From: Heyndrickxia coagulans DSM 1 = ATCC 7050
GTDB lineage: Bacteria > Bacillota > Bacilli > Bacillales > Bacillaceae_C
Direction: 5' to 3'
Assembly: GCF_000290615.1 (NCBI RefSeq)
Contig: NZ_ALAS01000118.1
Span: 1-64,000, forward strand
DNA: 64,000 nucleotides
The notes below the pieces were generated by a model. That model was not told the origin of the DNA. It saw nothing but the letters and a program-made list of their open reading frames with translations, and made no database searches. Numbering within the stretch: the first letter of the stretch is position 1; the number at the start of each line of letters is the position of its first letter. This document shows, piece after piece, positions 51,103 to 60,826 of the stretch. The position numbers were made by a program, and so were the translations under genes.

Positions 51103-52051
51103 TGTAGTCGACAAGATGAATGTCCGGCTTGCTGCCAGCGAGGTACCGTTTTAAATTCGGGATGAAGATATCCCGGACAACCCGTTCGTCGTAATGTTCG
51201 GTTGAGCCGGCGGTGTGCGGGGTGATGATCACATTTTCCAGCTCCCAAAGCGGGCTGTCTTCAGGGAGCGGTTCCTTTTCAAACACATCCAGCCCGGCGC
51301 CGGCAATTTCGCCGGAGGCAAGGGCATCGGCCAGTTCTTTTTCATTTGCGATTTCCCCTCTGCCGATATTGATAAAAAATGCAGACGGCTTCATCCGGGC
51401 AAATGCTTCTTTCCCGAATAAATGGTACGTTTCTTTCGTAAGCGGCAGGCAGACGGCGACATAATCACAAAGCGGAAGCATATCATGGAGCTGCCCGTTG
51501 GTATACATTTCGTCTACAAACCCGGCAGGCGCACCGGAACGCCGCACGCCCAGCACTTTCATCCCGAAGGCTTTGGCAATTTTTGCCGTTTCAAGCCCGA
51601 TTTCCCCGACACCGATAATGCCGATCACCTTTTCGTGCATTTCCAGTTTTAACCCGGCATGGTCCCATTTCTTTTTCGTTTGATTTCTGACATATGTATG
51701 GATTTTCCTTGTCAATGCCAGCATCATTGCAAAAATGGTTTCAGAAATCGGATAGGCGTGGATGCCGCTTGCGGAAGTCAGAAAGAGCCCCTTTTTCTCA
51801 AATTGTTCGAGCGGGAAACTGTTCACCCCCGCACTCCAGCTTTGAACCCAGCGGAGAGCGGAATCTTCCGATAATGCATCTTTTTCCATTTTCTTTCGAA
51901 AGCTCGCAATTACTTCAGCTTTCTTCACTTCACTCTGCCAATGCGCCGGATCTTTTCCGGCCAGTATGCGCCATTCCGGAACCAGTTTCCTGATTTCACC
52001 AAGCAGGCCGGGGGCAAGATTTTCTGCAATAATCATGGTTCTTTCCGCCAT
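51089..52051 (-). CDS. D-isomer-specific 2-hydroxyacid dehydrogenase
   Basis: 320 residues. NAD(P)-binding GIIGVGEIGLETAKIAKAFG near residue 140. The catalytic Arg, Glu and His lie in NIGRGEIANE, DVFEKEPLPEDSPLW and ITPHTAGSTEH. It is related to SerA but lacks the ASB and ACT domains, so it is more like glyoxylate/hydroxypyruvate reductases. The substrate is unknown. AGGGAG precedes ATG 52051. Its stop lies in a terminator hairpin (51082-51102). Confidence 0.88.
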   Translation of the reverse strand: MAERTMIIAENLAPGLLGEIRKLVPEWRILAGKDPAHWQSEVKKAEVIASFRKKMEKDALSEDSALRWVQSWSAGVNSFPLEQFEKKGLFLTSASGIHAYPISETIFAMMLALTRKIHTYVRNQTKKKWDHAGLKLEMHEKVIGIIGVGEIGLETAKIAKAFGMKVLGVRRSGAPAGFVDEMYTNGQLHDMLPLCDYVAVCLPLTKETYHLFGKEAFARMKPSAFFINIGRGEIANEKELADALASGEIAGAGLDVFEKEPLPEDSPLWELENVIITPHTAGSTEHYDERVVRDIFIPNLKRYLAGSKPDIHLVDYKKGY

Positions 52052-52247
52052 CAAACTCCCTCCTTTATTCCATTAAATCATATATTCGATATACCATAAA
52101 AAATTTCCTGCTTATTCTGGTAATTCCTGCCATAAACTTTTCACATTTGCAAAAACCGCCATCCCTTCAGCCTGTAAGCCTTATCAATTATTTGCACGCA
52201 TGTTTCCGGGTATAAAGACCTATGAAAAAGTAACTAAAAGGTACGAT

Positions 52248-52289
52248 AAAAGAATTGGTGATATCCGCAAAAGAATTAGTGATATCCGC
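52248..52289 (+). repeat. Two tandem 21-bp repeats upstream of the chemoreceptor
   Basis: The unit beginning AAAAGAATTGGTGATATCC occurs at 52248-52268 and 52269-52289 with one mismatch. It lies 30 bp before the gene, so it is probably in the leader or promoter. No clear sigma-D promoter could be fixed nearby. Confidence 0.8.
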
Positions 52290-52319
52290 TATGAAAATGA
52301 TTAAAGGAGTTGCCCTGTT

Positions 52320-54296
52320 ATGCGAAAGATGGTAGAAAAACATGTACGATGGAATATGAAAGCGAAATTGATTGTTTCTATCCTCGCGATCCTGCTCGTT
52401 CCATCTGTACTGATCGGATATTTTTCAATAAAATCAGCAGGAAGTGAAGTCCAATCGCAAATGCTGAATGCCGCTACGGAAAATGTCAATCTGTTGCAGA
52501 ATATCATCCATGATGCGATCCAGCCGAGCATGGATGATGTGGATTATTTTTCTAAAAGAATTTCGGCCCAAACGGAAAAAAAACCGTCCGAAATCAAGTC
52601 GATGTTCAGCCTGTACGCAAACCTGCATAACAATGTCCGGAATGTTTACGTTGGGACAGCATCCGGGAAAATGATGATCGAACCGAATGTCAACTTGCCT
52701 GCAGGCTATGATCCAAGGCAAAGGCCGTGGTATAAGGAAGCGATGGAACAGCCCGGAAAAGTGATTGTGACAGCCCCGTACCAGGACGCGACCACGGGGG
52801 AAACGATTGTCACCATTGCCAAAACGGCGCAAGACAACTCCGGGGTTGTCGCAGTTGACCTGAAAATGAGCGCGCTCCAAAAAATGGCGAAAGAAATCAA
52901 AATCGGGAAAAACGGGTATGCGGTGCTTGTAGACCCGGCGCGCCGCATCGTCGTGATGCCGGGAAGAAAACCGGGGGCGTATGCAAAAGAAAAAGTGTAT
53001 GATACCGTATTTAACCATGTTTCCGGACACACTTCCTATACGTATCAGGGGAAGGAAAAAATGATGATTTATACAACCGACAGCCTGACGGGTTGGAAAA
53101 TTGCAGGGACAATGTATGCCGATGAGGTCGGCAAAGCTGTACAGCCGATCATTGACCGGATGATTCTTGTCATCGTCATTTTTCTCGTTCTCGGTACGGC
53201 ATTAGCCTATTTTGTCATCCGTTCTGTGACACGGCCGATTAACCGCCTGAAAGAAGCGGCATTAAAAATTTCCTCAGGGGACTTAACAGAGGAAATTGAT
53301 ATCCGGAAAAAAGATGAAGTCGGCGAACTGGCTGTAAGTTTTAAAAAAATGCAGGACAGCCTGCGCGACCTTCTCGACCAGGTCGATAAAAGCGCGGAGA
53401 TGGTCGTTTCCTCTTCCGAAGAGCTGAAGGCAAATGCGGAAAATACAACGCAGGCAAGCCATGAAATCAACTCCGCTGCTGCCCAGATTGCAAGCGGTGC
53501 GGAAACACAGACGAACGGCACGGAAAACAGCGCCCAGGCGATGAGCGAAATCGCAAAAGCAATGGAAAAAGTAACCGACAGTACGATGGCGATTTCCAGC
53601 CTGTCCAATGCCACGCTTGAACATGCGAAACAAGGCGGCGAGGCTGTCCGTGAGACGGTTGCACAAATGAAGTCCATTGCCGGTTCTGTCGCGCAATCTA
53701 ACGCAAAAATCCAGGCACTCTTTGAAAATTCGAAGCAAATCAGCCAAATTACAGAAGTGATAAAAGGAATTGCGGCCCAGACGAATTTGCTTGCTTTAAA
53801 TGCAGCGATTGAAGCGGCAAGGGCGGGCGAGCACGGAAAAGGGTTTGCGGTCGTGGCAGACGAAATCCGGAAATTGGCCGACCAGTCGCAAAACTCGACC
53901 AAAGAAATTGAAAAGCTGATTACGCAAATCCAGCATGATACGGAAGATTCCGTCCGCGAAATGGAACAAGTGTCCAAAGATGTGGAAGCCGGCGTGTCAC
54001 GTTCCAAAGATTCGATCGGAAAATTTGACACGATCATGAACGGGATGAAAGAAATCACACCGCAAGTAGAAGAAATGGCGGCGATCTCGGAAGAAATTTC
54101 CGCCTCCGTCCAGGAAGTGACTTCGACTGCGAACGAACTTGCCCAAATTGCTGAAGAAAATGCGGCGGCAACCGAAGAAATGGCCGCTTCCATTGAAAGC
54201 CACCTGAAATCGATGGATGACATCAGCGATTCGGCCAGAGCGTTGTCCTATCTGGCGGAGTACTTGCAGGAAATGGTGAAGAAATACAAGTTTTAA
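52320..54296 (+). CDS. Methyl-accepting chemotaxis protein with dCache-type sensor
   Basis: 658 residues. A transmembrane helix at about 15-37 is followed by an extracellular dCache domain (about 50-275, with RPWYKEAM and [17 protein letters not shown]). A second helix lies near 283-303, then a HAMP domain and a cytoplasmic coiled-coil signalling domain. The CheA/CheW-binding tip is [20 protein letters not shown] near 483. The ligand is probably an amino acid or organic acid but is not readable. AAAGGAG precedes the ATG. Monocistronic. Confidence 0.93.
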   Translation: MRKMVEKHVRWNMKAKLIVSILAILLVPSVLIGYFSIKSAGSEVQSQMLNAATENVNLLQNIIHDAIQPSMDDVDYFSKRISAQTEKKPSEIKSMFSLYANLHNNVRNVYVGTASGKMMIEPNVNLPAGYDPRQRPWYKEAMEQPGKVIVTAPYQDATTGETIVTIAKTAQDNSGVVAVDLKMSALQKMAKEIKIGKNGYAVLVDPARRIVVMPGRKPGAYAKEKVYDTVFNHVSGHTSYTYQGKEKMMIYTTDSLTGWKIAGTMYADEVGKAVQPIIDRMILVIVIFLVLGTALAYFVIRSVTRPINRLKEAALKISSGDLTEEIDIRKKDEVGELAVSFKKMQDSLRDLLDQVDKSAEMVVSSSEELKANAENTTQASHEINSAAAQIASGAETQTNGTENSAQAMSEIAKAMEKVTDSTMAISSLSNATLEHAKQGGEAVRETVAQMKSIAGSVAQSNAKIQALFENSKQISQITEVIKGIAAQTNLLALNAAIEAARAGEHGKGFAVVADEIRKLADQSQNSTKEIEKLITQIQHDTEDSVREMEQVSKDVEAGVSRSKDSIGKFDTIMNGMKEITPQVEEMAAISEEISASVQEVTSTANELAQIAEENAAATEEMAASIESHLKSMDDISDSARALSYLAEYLQEMVKKYKF

Positions 54297-54301
54297 AGAA
54301 G

Positions 54302-54342
54302 AAGCGCCCAAAGCAGGAATCCTGCTTTAGGCGCTTTTTTTG
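54302..54342 (+). terminator. Terminator of the chemoreceptor gene
   Basis: About 15-bp stem with one bulge (AGCGCC, AAAGCAGG and complements) and a run of seven T. Confidence 0.88.
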
Positions 54343-54597
54343 GCGCATGGATTCAACTGAAAACGGGTTCCGCCCGGGCAAAGCAAAAGGCAATGCAAGT
54401 GCGGGAATTTTTGGGGATGAATTTTGCCCGCCGCACAACGGCTGTGGCAGTTGCCACGCGAGAAAACGATGGAGCAGCGGCCACAAAAGGGCTTCGGAGC
54501 GCCGGCAAAATATTTTCGGTGACAATGGCTCCGGCGTCCTTTAAAATAAAACTATGAAGCGGATGAACAAATTTTTTGAAAAAGGAAATGACCTTAT

Positions 54598-54747
54598 ATG
54601 GGGGAAGAGAAAAGCATGCATCAATATGTCAATTGGCCTGATGTGGTTTTTCAGTTGGGCTGGCTTATTTTTCTTTGTGCCGCCGGATTTGCGATTTATA
54701 AAATCTTGAAAATCAGGAAAATGAAGACTCAGCATTTGAAAAAATAG
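54598..54747 (+). CDS. Small single-span membrane protein, 49 residues
   Basis: From ATG 54598 (or ATG 54616) the frame encodes a short acidic start, then VVFQLGWLIFLCAAGFAIY as one transmembrane helix and a basic tail KILKIRKMKTQHLKK. Hydrophobic span plus positive tail fits a real small membrane protein with the tail inside. The upstream site AAAAAGGAAATG is weak. It ends 68 nt before glycogen phosphorylase. No homologue is recognised. Confidence 0.5.
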   Translation: MGEEKSMHQYVNWPDVVFQLGWLIFLCAAGFAIYKILKIRKMKTQHLKK

Positions 54748-54814
54748 TGCAGGAACGGCTCTGGACCTCTCCGGAGAAAGGGCTGCAGGACGGGCAAAAA
54801 CGGGAGGAAATGGG

Positions 54815-57226
54815 ATGGAACTCACAAAGGAACAATTTAAGGCCGATTTCGAAAGGATGCTGTCGGACTGCTTCACAATGGATGTGGAAAAATCTGATTT
54901 GACAGAACAGTATGTGACACTCGGAAAATTGATCGGTTCATATGCAGCGAAAGAATGGCGGAACACGAATCAGCGTTACTTGGAAAAAGGGGAGAAACAA
55001 GTTTACTATTTTTCAATGGAATTTTTGCTCGGCAGGATGTTGAAAAGCAATTTGTTCAACCTTGGCATTCTCGATACAGTCCGGGCGGGGCTTCAAGAAA
55101 TGGGGATGGAACTCGAGGCATTGGAACAGGTGGAACTGGATGCCGGGCTGGGAAACGGCGGCCTTGGCCGGCTGGCAGCTTGTTTCATCGACTCAATGGC
55201 GACACATGCGATCCCCGGGCACGGAAACGGTATCCGTTTTAAGTACGGGCTTTTCAGGCAGAAGTTTGTCAACGGCTACCAGGTCGAACTGCCTGAAAAT
55301 TGGCTGCGGAATGGCAATGTGTGGGAGACCCGCCGGCTGAACAAGGCGGTAAATGTGCGGTTTTACGGCAACGTCCGGCTTGAGAAAGACGCATCGGGAC
55401 ATCTTGTCCCCCATTATGAAAATGAAGAAACGGTGCTTGCCGTGCCGTATGATACCCCGGTAATCGGTTACGGGGACAACACGGTCAACACTTTAAGATT
55501 GTGGTCGGCAGAAATGCCGCTTGAGGATGCGAACACGGAGTACCATGCTTTTATTCAGCAGCAGAGCCGGATCGAAAGCATTTCCGAAGTGCTGTATCCG
55601 GACGATTCCAATTATGAAGGGCGCCTGTTGCGTTTGAAGCAAGAATATTTTTTCGTCTCGGCCGGCATTCAAAGCATTATCCGCACCTATAAAAAACTCG
55701 GCCTGCCGATTGCGCATCTGGCCGAAAAAGTCGCCATCCACATCAATGATACACACCCGGCATTGTGTGTCCCCGAACTGATGCGCATTTTACTGGATGA
55801 GGAAGGGATGGGCTGGGAACCGGCATGGGATGTGACGGTAAAAGTGCTCAGCTATACCAACCATACCATTATGTCCGAAGCGCTGGAAAGCTGGCCGACA
55901 GATATGATGGCACAGCTTTTGCCACGCATTTATCAAATCATTTGCGAAATTGACCGCCGCTATATAGAGGATATGGCCCGTTTGTATGACCGGGATAAGA
56001 TTGAGCGGACAAGGGTGATTTCGGACGGGAGCGTGAAGATGGCACACCTTGCGATCATCGGGAGCCACAGCATCAACGGGGTGGCAAAGCTCCATACGAA
56101 TATTTTGAAAGAAAAAGTGCTTCGTGACTTCTACTGCATTTTCCCGTCCAGATTTAACAATAAAACAAACGGCATTACCCACCGGCGCTGGCTGCTGCTT
56201 TCCAATGAACCGCTGCGTAGTTTTATTGACAGCAAAATCGGCAGGGAGTGGGCGGCGAAACCGACTGACCTGAAAATGCTCGAACCTTTCCGCCGCGACG
56301 AAAGCGCACTCAGGCAACTTGCCGAAATCAAACAAACCAATAAGCAGCGGCTCGCGGACTATATCGAGAAAACGACAGGGCTTGCCATCCGGACAGATGC
56401 CATTTTTGATGTGCAGGTCAAACGTTTCCATGCTTATAAAAGGCAGCTGCTGAATCTTTTGCATATTTTAAGCTTGTATTTTAAATTGAAGGATGAACCG
56501 GAAGCAGATATTTACCCGCGCGTCTTCATTTTTGGCGGCAAAGCGGCACCGAGTTACACCTATGCCAAGGAAATCATTAAGCTGATAAACGCAGCGGCGG
56601 ATCTGATTAACCATGACCCGGCAGTGAGGGACAGGCTGAAGATCGTTTTTATTGAAAATTACGGTGTGTCGCTGGCCGAGCGGATCATCCCGGCGGCTGA
56701 CGTGAGCGAACAGATTTCACTCGCATCCAAGGAAGCGTCTGGGACGAGCAATATGAAGTTTATGCTCAATGGCGCGGTCACATTGGCCACGCTGGACGGT
56801 GCCAATGTCGAAATCCGCGATCTCGTCGGGGAGGACAATATTATCCTCTTCGGGCTGACCGATCAGGAAGTTTTCCAATATTACCATGACATGTCTTATC
56901 ATTCTTATGATTATTATAAGAACAATCCGGTGCTGCACCGTGTGCTCGATGCGCTGATTGACGGCTCGATTCCTGGGGTGCAGGCGGAAGGGCGGGATGT
57001 CTTTGATTCCCTGATTAAATACGGGGATGAGTTTTTTGTATTAAGAGATTTCGAGGATTACGCGCTGGCGCAGAAAAAAGTGGACAAGCTTTACCGCGAG
57101 CCGCTCAAATGGCAGGAGATGGCACTCGTCAATATTGCCAATGCCGGCGTATTTTCCTCTGATTATACCGTGCTCAAGTATGCCGGCGAGATTTGGAACG
57201 TGCATAGCAAAACAAGGCTTTTTTAA
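54815..57226 (+). CDS. glgP: Glycogen/starch phosphorylase
   Basis: 803 residues. Releases glucose-1-phosphate from alpha-1,4-glucans. YFSMEFLLGRML near residue 65, NGGLGRLAACFIDS, THPALCVPELMR, VQVKRFHAYKRQLLN and the PLP-lysine motif EASGTSNMKFMLNGA near 640 are all present. GGGAGGAAATGGG precedes the ATG. No glgB, glgC, glgD or glgA lies in the window, unlike the glgBCDAP operon of B. subtilis. Confidence 0.95.
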   Translation: MELTKEQFKADFERMLSDCFTMDVEKSDLTEQYVTLGKLIGSYAAKEWRNTNQRYLEKGEKQVYYFSMEFLLGRMLKSNLFNLGILDTVRAGLQEMGMELEALEQVELDAGLGNGGLGRLAACFIDSMATHAIPGHGNGIRFKYGLFRQKFVNGYQVELPENWLRNGNVWETRRLNKAVNVRFYGNVRLEKDASGHLVPHYENEETVLAVPYDTPVIGYGDNTVNTLRLWSAEMPLEDANTEYHAFIQQQSRIESISEVLYPDDSNYEGRLLRLKQEYFFVSAGIQSIIRTYKKLGLPIAHLAEKVAIHINDTHPALCVPELMRILLDEEGMGWEPAWDVTVKVLSYTNHTIMSEALESWPTDMMAQLLPRIYQIICEIDRRYIEDMARLYDRDKIERTRVISDGSVKMAHLAIIGSHSINGVAKLHTNILKEKVLRDFYCIFPSRFNNKTNGITHRRWLLLSNEPLRSFIDSKIGREWAAKPTDLKMLEPFRRDESALRQLAEIKQTNKQRLADYIEKTTGLAIRTDAIFDVQVKRFHAYKRQLLNLLHILSLYFKLKDEPEADIYPRVFIFGGKAAPSYTYAKEIIKLINAAADLINHDPAVRDRLKIVFIENYGVSLAERIIPAADVSEQISLASKEASGTSNMKFMLNGAVTLATLDGANVEIRDLVGEDNIILFGLTDQEVFQYYHDMSYHSYDYYKNNPVLHRVLDALIDGSIPGVQAEGRDVFDSLIKYGDEFFVLRDFEDYALAQKKVDKLYREPLKWQEMALVNIANAGVFSSDYTVLKYAGEIWNVHSKTRLF

Positions 57227-57316
57227 CGGATTTCTGAAAGGCTTCCTGCAGGGGAAAACTCGAAAAGGACTGTTTGCTTTCAGCTGCTGCATACTGCCCG
57301 GAATTCCTCCGCTAAA

Positions 57317-57344
57317 AAGCAGCCGGCAAGGGCCGGGCTTTTCA
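57317..57344 (+). terminator. Probable terminator of glgP
   Basis: A 9-bp stem with a 2-nt bulge (57317-57327, 57332-57340) and TTTT. It lies about 90 bp after the glgP stop. The rest of 57227-57481 shows no gene. Confidence 0.55.
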
Positions 57345-57481
57345 TGGGGGGACCGGGCATCCAGCAGCATAAGCCGTTTTCCGAAATTAAATTTTGTCCG
57401 AATTTTTGCTTTTCTGCAGGAAAATATGCCGGCTTGGCGAGTATCATCCAATAGATTTCCGGCAGGAGGGGCTTAAACGGC

Positions 57482-57880
57482 ATTGGATCAGTCATTAACA
57501 GTTTAACCTACTTCATTAGCGCAATTGCCGGGATTTCGCTGTTTATTGCTGGGATTGGTGTAATGAACATGATGTATATTTCTGTCTCTGAGCGTACCCG
57601 GGAAATTGGCATTCGTCTCGCTATCGGCGCAACCCCAAAGCATATCTTATTCCAGTTCCTTTTGGAAGCGGTGTTGTTGACGGGAATAGGCGGCTTGATT
57701 GGTTTTGGGATAGGTGGTGGACTCGCGTGGCTTATTTCGCTCTTCTTACCTTTCCGTGCCGTGATCGGTGTAGGAAGCTTTTTACTCGCTTTTTGCGTCT
57801 CTACCTTTGTCGGCATTCTATTTGGCATATTGCCGGCTAAAAATGCAGCCAATAAGAACTTGATCGATATTTTGCGTTAG
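57482..57880 (+). pseudogene. C-terminal fragment of a MacB/FtsX-type ABC permease
   Basis: About 132 codons in one frame, encoding INSLTYFISAIAGISLFIAG, GVMNMMYISVSERTREIGIR and LAIGATPKHILFQFLLEAV, then two more helices and ILPAKNAANKNLIDILR. This is the C-terminal third of a MacB-like permease. Nothing upstream of 57482 continues the homology and no start or ribosome site suits it, so it is a 5'-truncated relic. ATG 57563 gives an open frame only by chance. Confidence 0.75.
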
Positions 57881-57964
57881 GATGTTGATTGGAAGAATAC
57901 AGTGGTCTAAACAATGATGAATGTGCAAAGTAAAATGTCCTAACCGGACCCCTTCTTCGAACGA

Positions 57965-58022
57965 AGTGGCCATGCGTGCCCTTTCGCGTATTTTTTCCCG
58001 GGCAGGCTAAGCCACTTTTTCA
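57965..58022 (+). terminator. Possible terminator upstream of the trp region
   Basis: Two-part stem: AGTGGC with GCCACT (57965-57970, 58011-58016) and TGCCC with GGGCA inside, followed by TTTTT. Confidence 0.5.
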
Positions 58023-58101
58023 CAAGAAAGACAAGGTTTGTCCGCCAAATGTTACTTGGAAAAATGGGCTGAAAAAAATAAAAAAAATTTTTGAAATGAA
58101 G

Positions 58102-58130
58102 GTTGACAATTTTTATTTTCAGCATTAAGA
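58102..58130 (+). promoter_or_regulatory. Sigma-A promoter of the trp operon
   Basis: Perfect TTGACA (58102-58107), 17-bp spacer and TAAGAT (58125-58130), just ahead of the first T-box. Confidence 0.8.
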
Positions 58131-58154
58131 TAATAATCAATCAATGAAACATTT

Positions 58155-58430
58155 TTCAGGCGATGAAGAAGAAGAGTAACCTGTGTGGATTCCGAAGAGA
58201 GCCGGTGGGTGGTGCGAACCGGTGATGACGTGCAGGCGAATGGGCTTCCGAGCTTCCAAACCGAAACGATTCCGGAGTAGGCTTTGGCGAATGCCTTATC
58301 GTTACAAGAGGCAGGTATTACGTTTTTTCCCTGATACCGTCAAAGCCGGGCTGATAAAGCCAATAAAGGTGGCACCGCGGGTTCCCCGTCCTTTACATGG
58401 ATTGGGAACCCTTTTTGCGTTCCGTTAAAA
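58155..58430 (+). promoter_or_regulatory. First trp T-box, specifier UGG (Trp)
   Basis: GAAGAGAGCCGGTGG opens stem I. The specifier TGG at 58241-58243 is followed by GCTTCCGAG. The T-box core AAAGGTGGCACCGCGG is at 58365-58380. A terminator stem (58379-58386 with 58404-58411) is followed by TTTTT. Uncharged tRNA-Trp should promote readthrough. Confidence 0.93.
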
Positions 58431-58439
58431 ATCTCATAA

Positions 58440-58730
58440 AAGAAAATCGCTGAGTAAGAAGAGTATGCAAATGGTAAGCGTCCCAGAGAGCCGGCGCAGG
58501 TGGGAGTCCGGCACGACTGCCTTTGCAGAATGGGCTTACGAGAGGTTTCCTGAACTTGTGCAGTAGGGAAACACGGCTTCCCCCGTTACCGGGATAGGGT
58601 ATAAAGAGTGGCTTGCTCCGTACCCGAATAAGCGGAAAGGTTTTAAATCCTTTCAAGAGAGGTGGCACCGCGTTGGAAAACGTCCTCTGTCCTGCAGCAT
58701 ACAGCTGCGGGCAGAGGACGTTTTTTTTAT
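58440..58730 (+). promoter_or_regulatory. Second, tandem trp T-box, specifier UGG (Trp)
   Basis: A second full T-box: CAGAGAGCCGGCGCAGGTGG in stem I, specifier TGG at 58531-58533 followed by GCTTACGAG, core AGAGGTGGCACCGCG (58658-58672) and a strong terminator (58677-58689 with 58712-58724, then T8). Both copies must be read through before trpE is reached. Confidence 0.93.
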
Positions 58731-58863
58731 TTAGCCGGGACCCGGGATCTGTATCGGAACCCGCCTGTTAAGCGAAGGATATACAGCCGGTGCAGAGGTG
58801 AAGAGCCGGAGCGCGAAAGACGGCCTGCTAGTTACCATTTCAATAAAAAAGGAGTGCGGACGG

Positions 58864-60246
58864 ATGCAATACAAAATCGTTAAGCTAAATGGCGATGTGT
58901 TAACGCCGGTCATGATTTTTACGAGACTGAGAGGAAAATGCAAGTTTTTGTTCGAAAGTTCGCTGCAAAATGACAGCAACGGCCGGTTTTCTTTTATCGG
59001 GGCTGATCCGGTAAAAGCGTTCATCGGGCGGGATAATGAACTGGAGGTGATTGACCGGATGACGGGGCGGCGTGAAATAAAAAAAGGTAAGCCGCTCGAT
59101 CTTGTCAAAGGCCTGTTGCCGCGTCTTAATATCCAGCTTCCCTTTCCGTTTTACGGCGGGTCGGTCGGCTATATCGGCTATGACGCCATCCGCCAGTATG
59201 AAGAAATCGGCCATGTACCGGAAGATGAAACAGGAATCCCGGATCTGCATTTGATGCTGTACCAAAATATAGCTGTTTACGACCATAAAAGCCAGACCGT
59301 CTACCTTGTTTCAACCGGGGAAGACGGGGAGGCAATAGAAAAAAATCTTGCGGCAATGGAAAAAGCGATCTGCCGGCAGACAAGCGCAGAACCATTTGTC
59401 GACCATGGCCCGGTTGACTTTGCCCCCGCCATTCAAAAGCAGGCATTTATGAAGATGGTCGAAACCGCAAAACAGCATATCGAAAACGGGGACATTTTCC
59501 AGGTTGTCCTGTCACAGCGTATGAAAGGGACGCTTTCGCACGATCCGTTCTATTTTTACCGGAAGTTAAGGAAAGCGAACCCGTCCCCGTATATGTTTTA
59601 TCTCGACTTCGGCGGTTATGTCGTTCTAGGGGCATCGCCGGAAAGTTTGATCAAAACGAAGGGGCGTGTGGTATATACGAATCCGATTGCGGGAACACGC
59701 CCGCGCGCCAATGCCCCGGAAGAAGATGAGCGCCTTGAAAGCGAGCTTTTACACGATGAGAAAGAACTCGCTGAACATAAAATGCTCGTTGATCTGAGCC
59801 GGAACGACCTCGGCCGGGTGTGCGAGCCCGGCAGCATCCGGGTGCAAAAATACATGGAAGTTGAGCGGTTCCAGCATGTGATGCATATCGTTTCGGAAGT
59901 GCGGGGGAAATTGCGGGACGGTTTTAGCGGAATTGACGCGCTCATCTCCTGTCTTCCGGCCGGCACGGTATCAGGCGCGCCGAAAATCCGCGCGATGCAG
60001 ATTATCAACAGCCTGGAAAGCCTGAAGCGCGGCATGTACGCGGGCGCGGTCGGCTATATCAATCTGAACGGCGACATTGATTTTGCACTCGCCATCCGCT
60101 CGCTCCTGATTAAAGACAACACCGCTTATTTGCAGTCGGGCGCGGGCATTGTGTACGATTCCGATCCGGAAAAAGAGTATGAAGAAACGCTCAACAAGGC
60201 GAGATCGATTCTGGAGGTACAGACGCATGATTTTATTGCTCGATAA
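58864..60246 (+). CDS. trpE: Anthranilate synthase component I
   Basis: 460 residues. Makes anthranilate from chorismate with TrpG. FLFESS near residue 30 corresponds to the LLES tryptophan-binding motif. The chorismate-binding half has IENGDIFQVVLSQRM, PIAGTRPRA, HKMLVDLSRNDLGRVCEPGS and CLPAGTVSGAPKIRAMQII. The N-terminus is some 20 residues shorter than in B. subtilis. AAAGGAG precedes ATG 58864; earlier in-frame starts overlap that site. It overlaps trpG by 20 nt. Confidence 0.93.
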   Translation: MQYKIVKLNGDVLTPVMIFTRLRGKCKFLFESSLQNDSNGRFSFIGADPVKAFIGRDNELEVIDRMTGRREIKKGKPLDLVKGLLPRLNIQLPFPFYGGSVGYIGYDAIRQYEEIGHVPEDETGIPDLHLMLYQNIAVYDHKSQTVYLVSTGEDGEAIEKNLAAMEKAICRQTSAEPFVDHGPVDFAPAIQKQAFMKMVETAKQHIENGDIFQVVLSQRMKGTLSHDPFYFYRKLRKANPSPYMFYLDFGGYVVLGASPESLIKTKGRVVYTNPIAGTRPRANAPEEDERLESELLHDEKELAEHKMLVDLSRNDLGRVCEPGSIRVQKYMEVERFQHVMHIVSEVRGKLRDGFSGIDALISCLPAGTVSGAPKIRAMQIINSLESLKRGMYAGAVGYINLNGDIDFALAIRSLLIKDNTAYLQSGAGIVYDSDPEKEYEETLNKARSILEVQTHDFIAR

Positions 60247-60826
60247 CTATGATTCGTTCACTTACAACTTGTACCAGTATTTATGCGAACTTGGGGAGGA
60301 AGTAAGGGTGTTCCGCAATGACCGGATCACCATAGATGAAATCAGAAGGCTCAAGCCGGAAGCGATTGTCCTGTCACCGGGGCCCGGCGTGCCGGAAGAT
60401 GCCGGCATTTCCATTGAAACTGTAAAAACATTTTACCGGCAAGTCCCAATGCTCGGCGTCTGTCTCGGCCATCAGGCAATTGCCGCAGCGTTCGGGGCAG
60501 GGATCACAAAAGCAAAAGAAATCAAACATGGCAAAACTTCCCTTGTACGCCATGGCGGGAAAGGAATGTTCAGCGGGCAGCCGGATCCGGTCGAAGTGAT
60601 GCGCTACCACTCGCTTGTCGTGGACCGGACAAAGATCCCGGAAGTCCTGGAAGTGGTTGCCAAGTCTCTTGATGACGGAGAAATCATGGCCATTCAACAT
60701 AAATCCGCCCCGTGTTTCGGCGTCCAGTTTCATCCCGAGTCGATCGGGACGGAAACCGGTAAACAGATGCTTGAAAACTTTTTACGCGAAATCAGAAAGG
60801 ATGAGAAAGTTGAAACCGTATCTTGA
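60227..60826 (+). CDS. trpG: Anthranilate synthase component II (glutamine amidotransferase)
   Basis: 199 residues of class I amidotransferase. LLDNYDSFTYNLYQYL, LSPGPGVPEDAG, the nucleophile Cys in LGVCLGHQAIAAAFG and the His/Glu pair in FHPESIGTE are present. It supplies ammonia to TrpE and possibly PabB. In B. subtilis this subunit is shared and encoded in the folate operon; here it lies inside the trp operon. TGGAGGTAC precedes the ATG. Confidence 0.93.
   Translation: MILLLDNYDSFTYNLYQYLCELGEEVRVFRNDRITIDEIRRLKPEAIVLSPGPGVPEDAGISIETVKTFYRQVPMLGVCLGHQAIAAAFGAGITKAKEIKHGKTSLVRHGGKGMFSGQPDPVEVMRYHSLVVDRTKIPEVLEVVAKSLDDGEIMAIQHKSAPCFGVQFHPESIGTETGKQMLENFLREIRKDEKVETVS

Noticed and set aside
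52248-52289. Start of a CRISPR array
   Set aside because: Only two units, directly abutting, with no spacers and no cas genes.
52200-52319. Sigma-D promoter for the chemoreceptor gene
   Set aside because: TAAA- and CGATAA-like pieces exist but not at the required spacing.
53207-54223. A 338-codon open frame antisense to the chemoreceptor gene
   Set aside because: Ser/Ala/Ile-rich shadow of the coiled-coil coding strand, with no ribosome site and no recognisable product.
54347-54544. 65-codon open frame after the chemoreceptor terminator
   Set aside because: It begins within the terminator region, has no ribosome site and resembles no protein. Two Cys-x-x-Cys-like spacings seem accidental.
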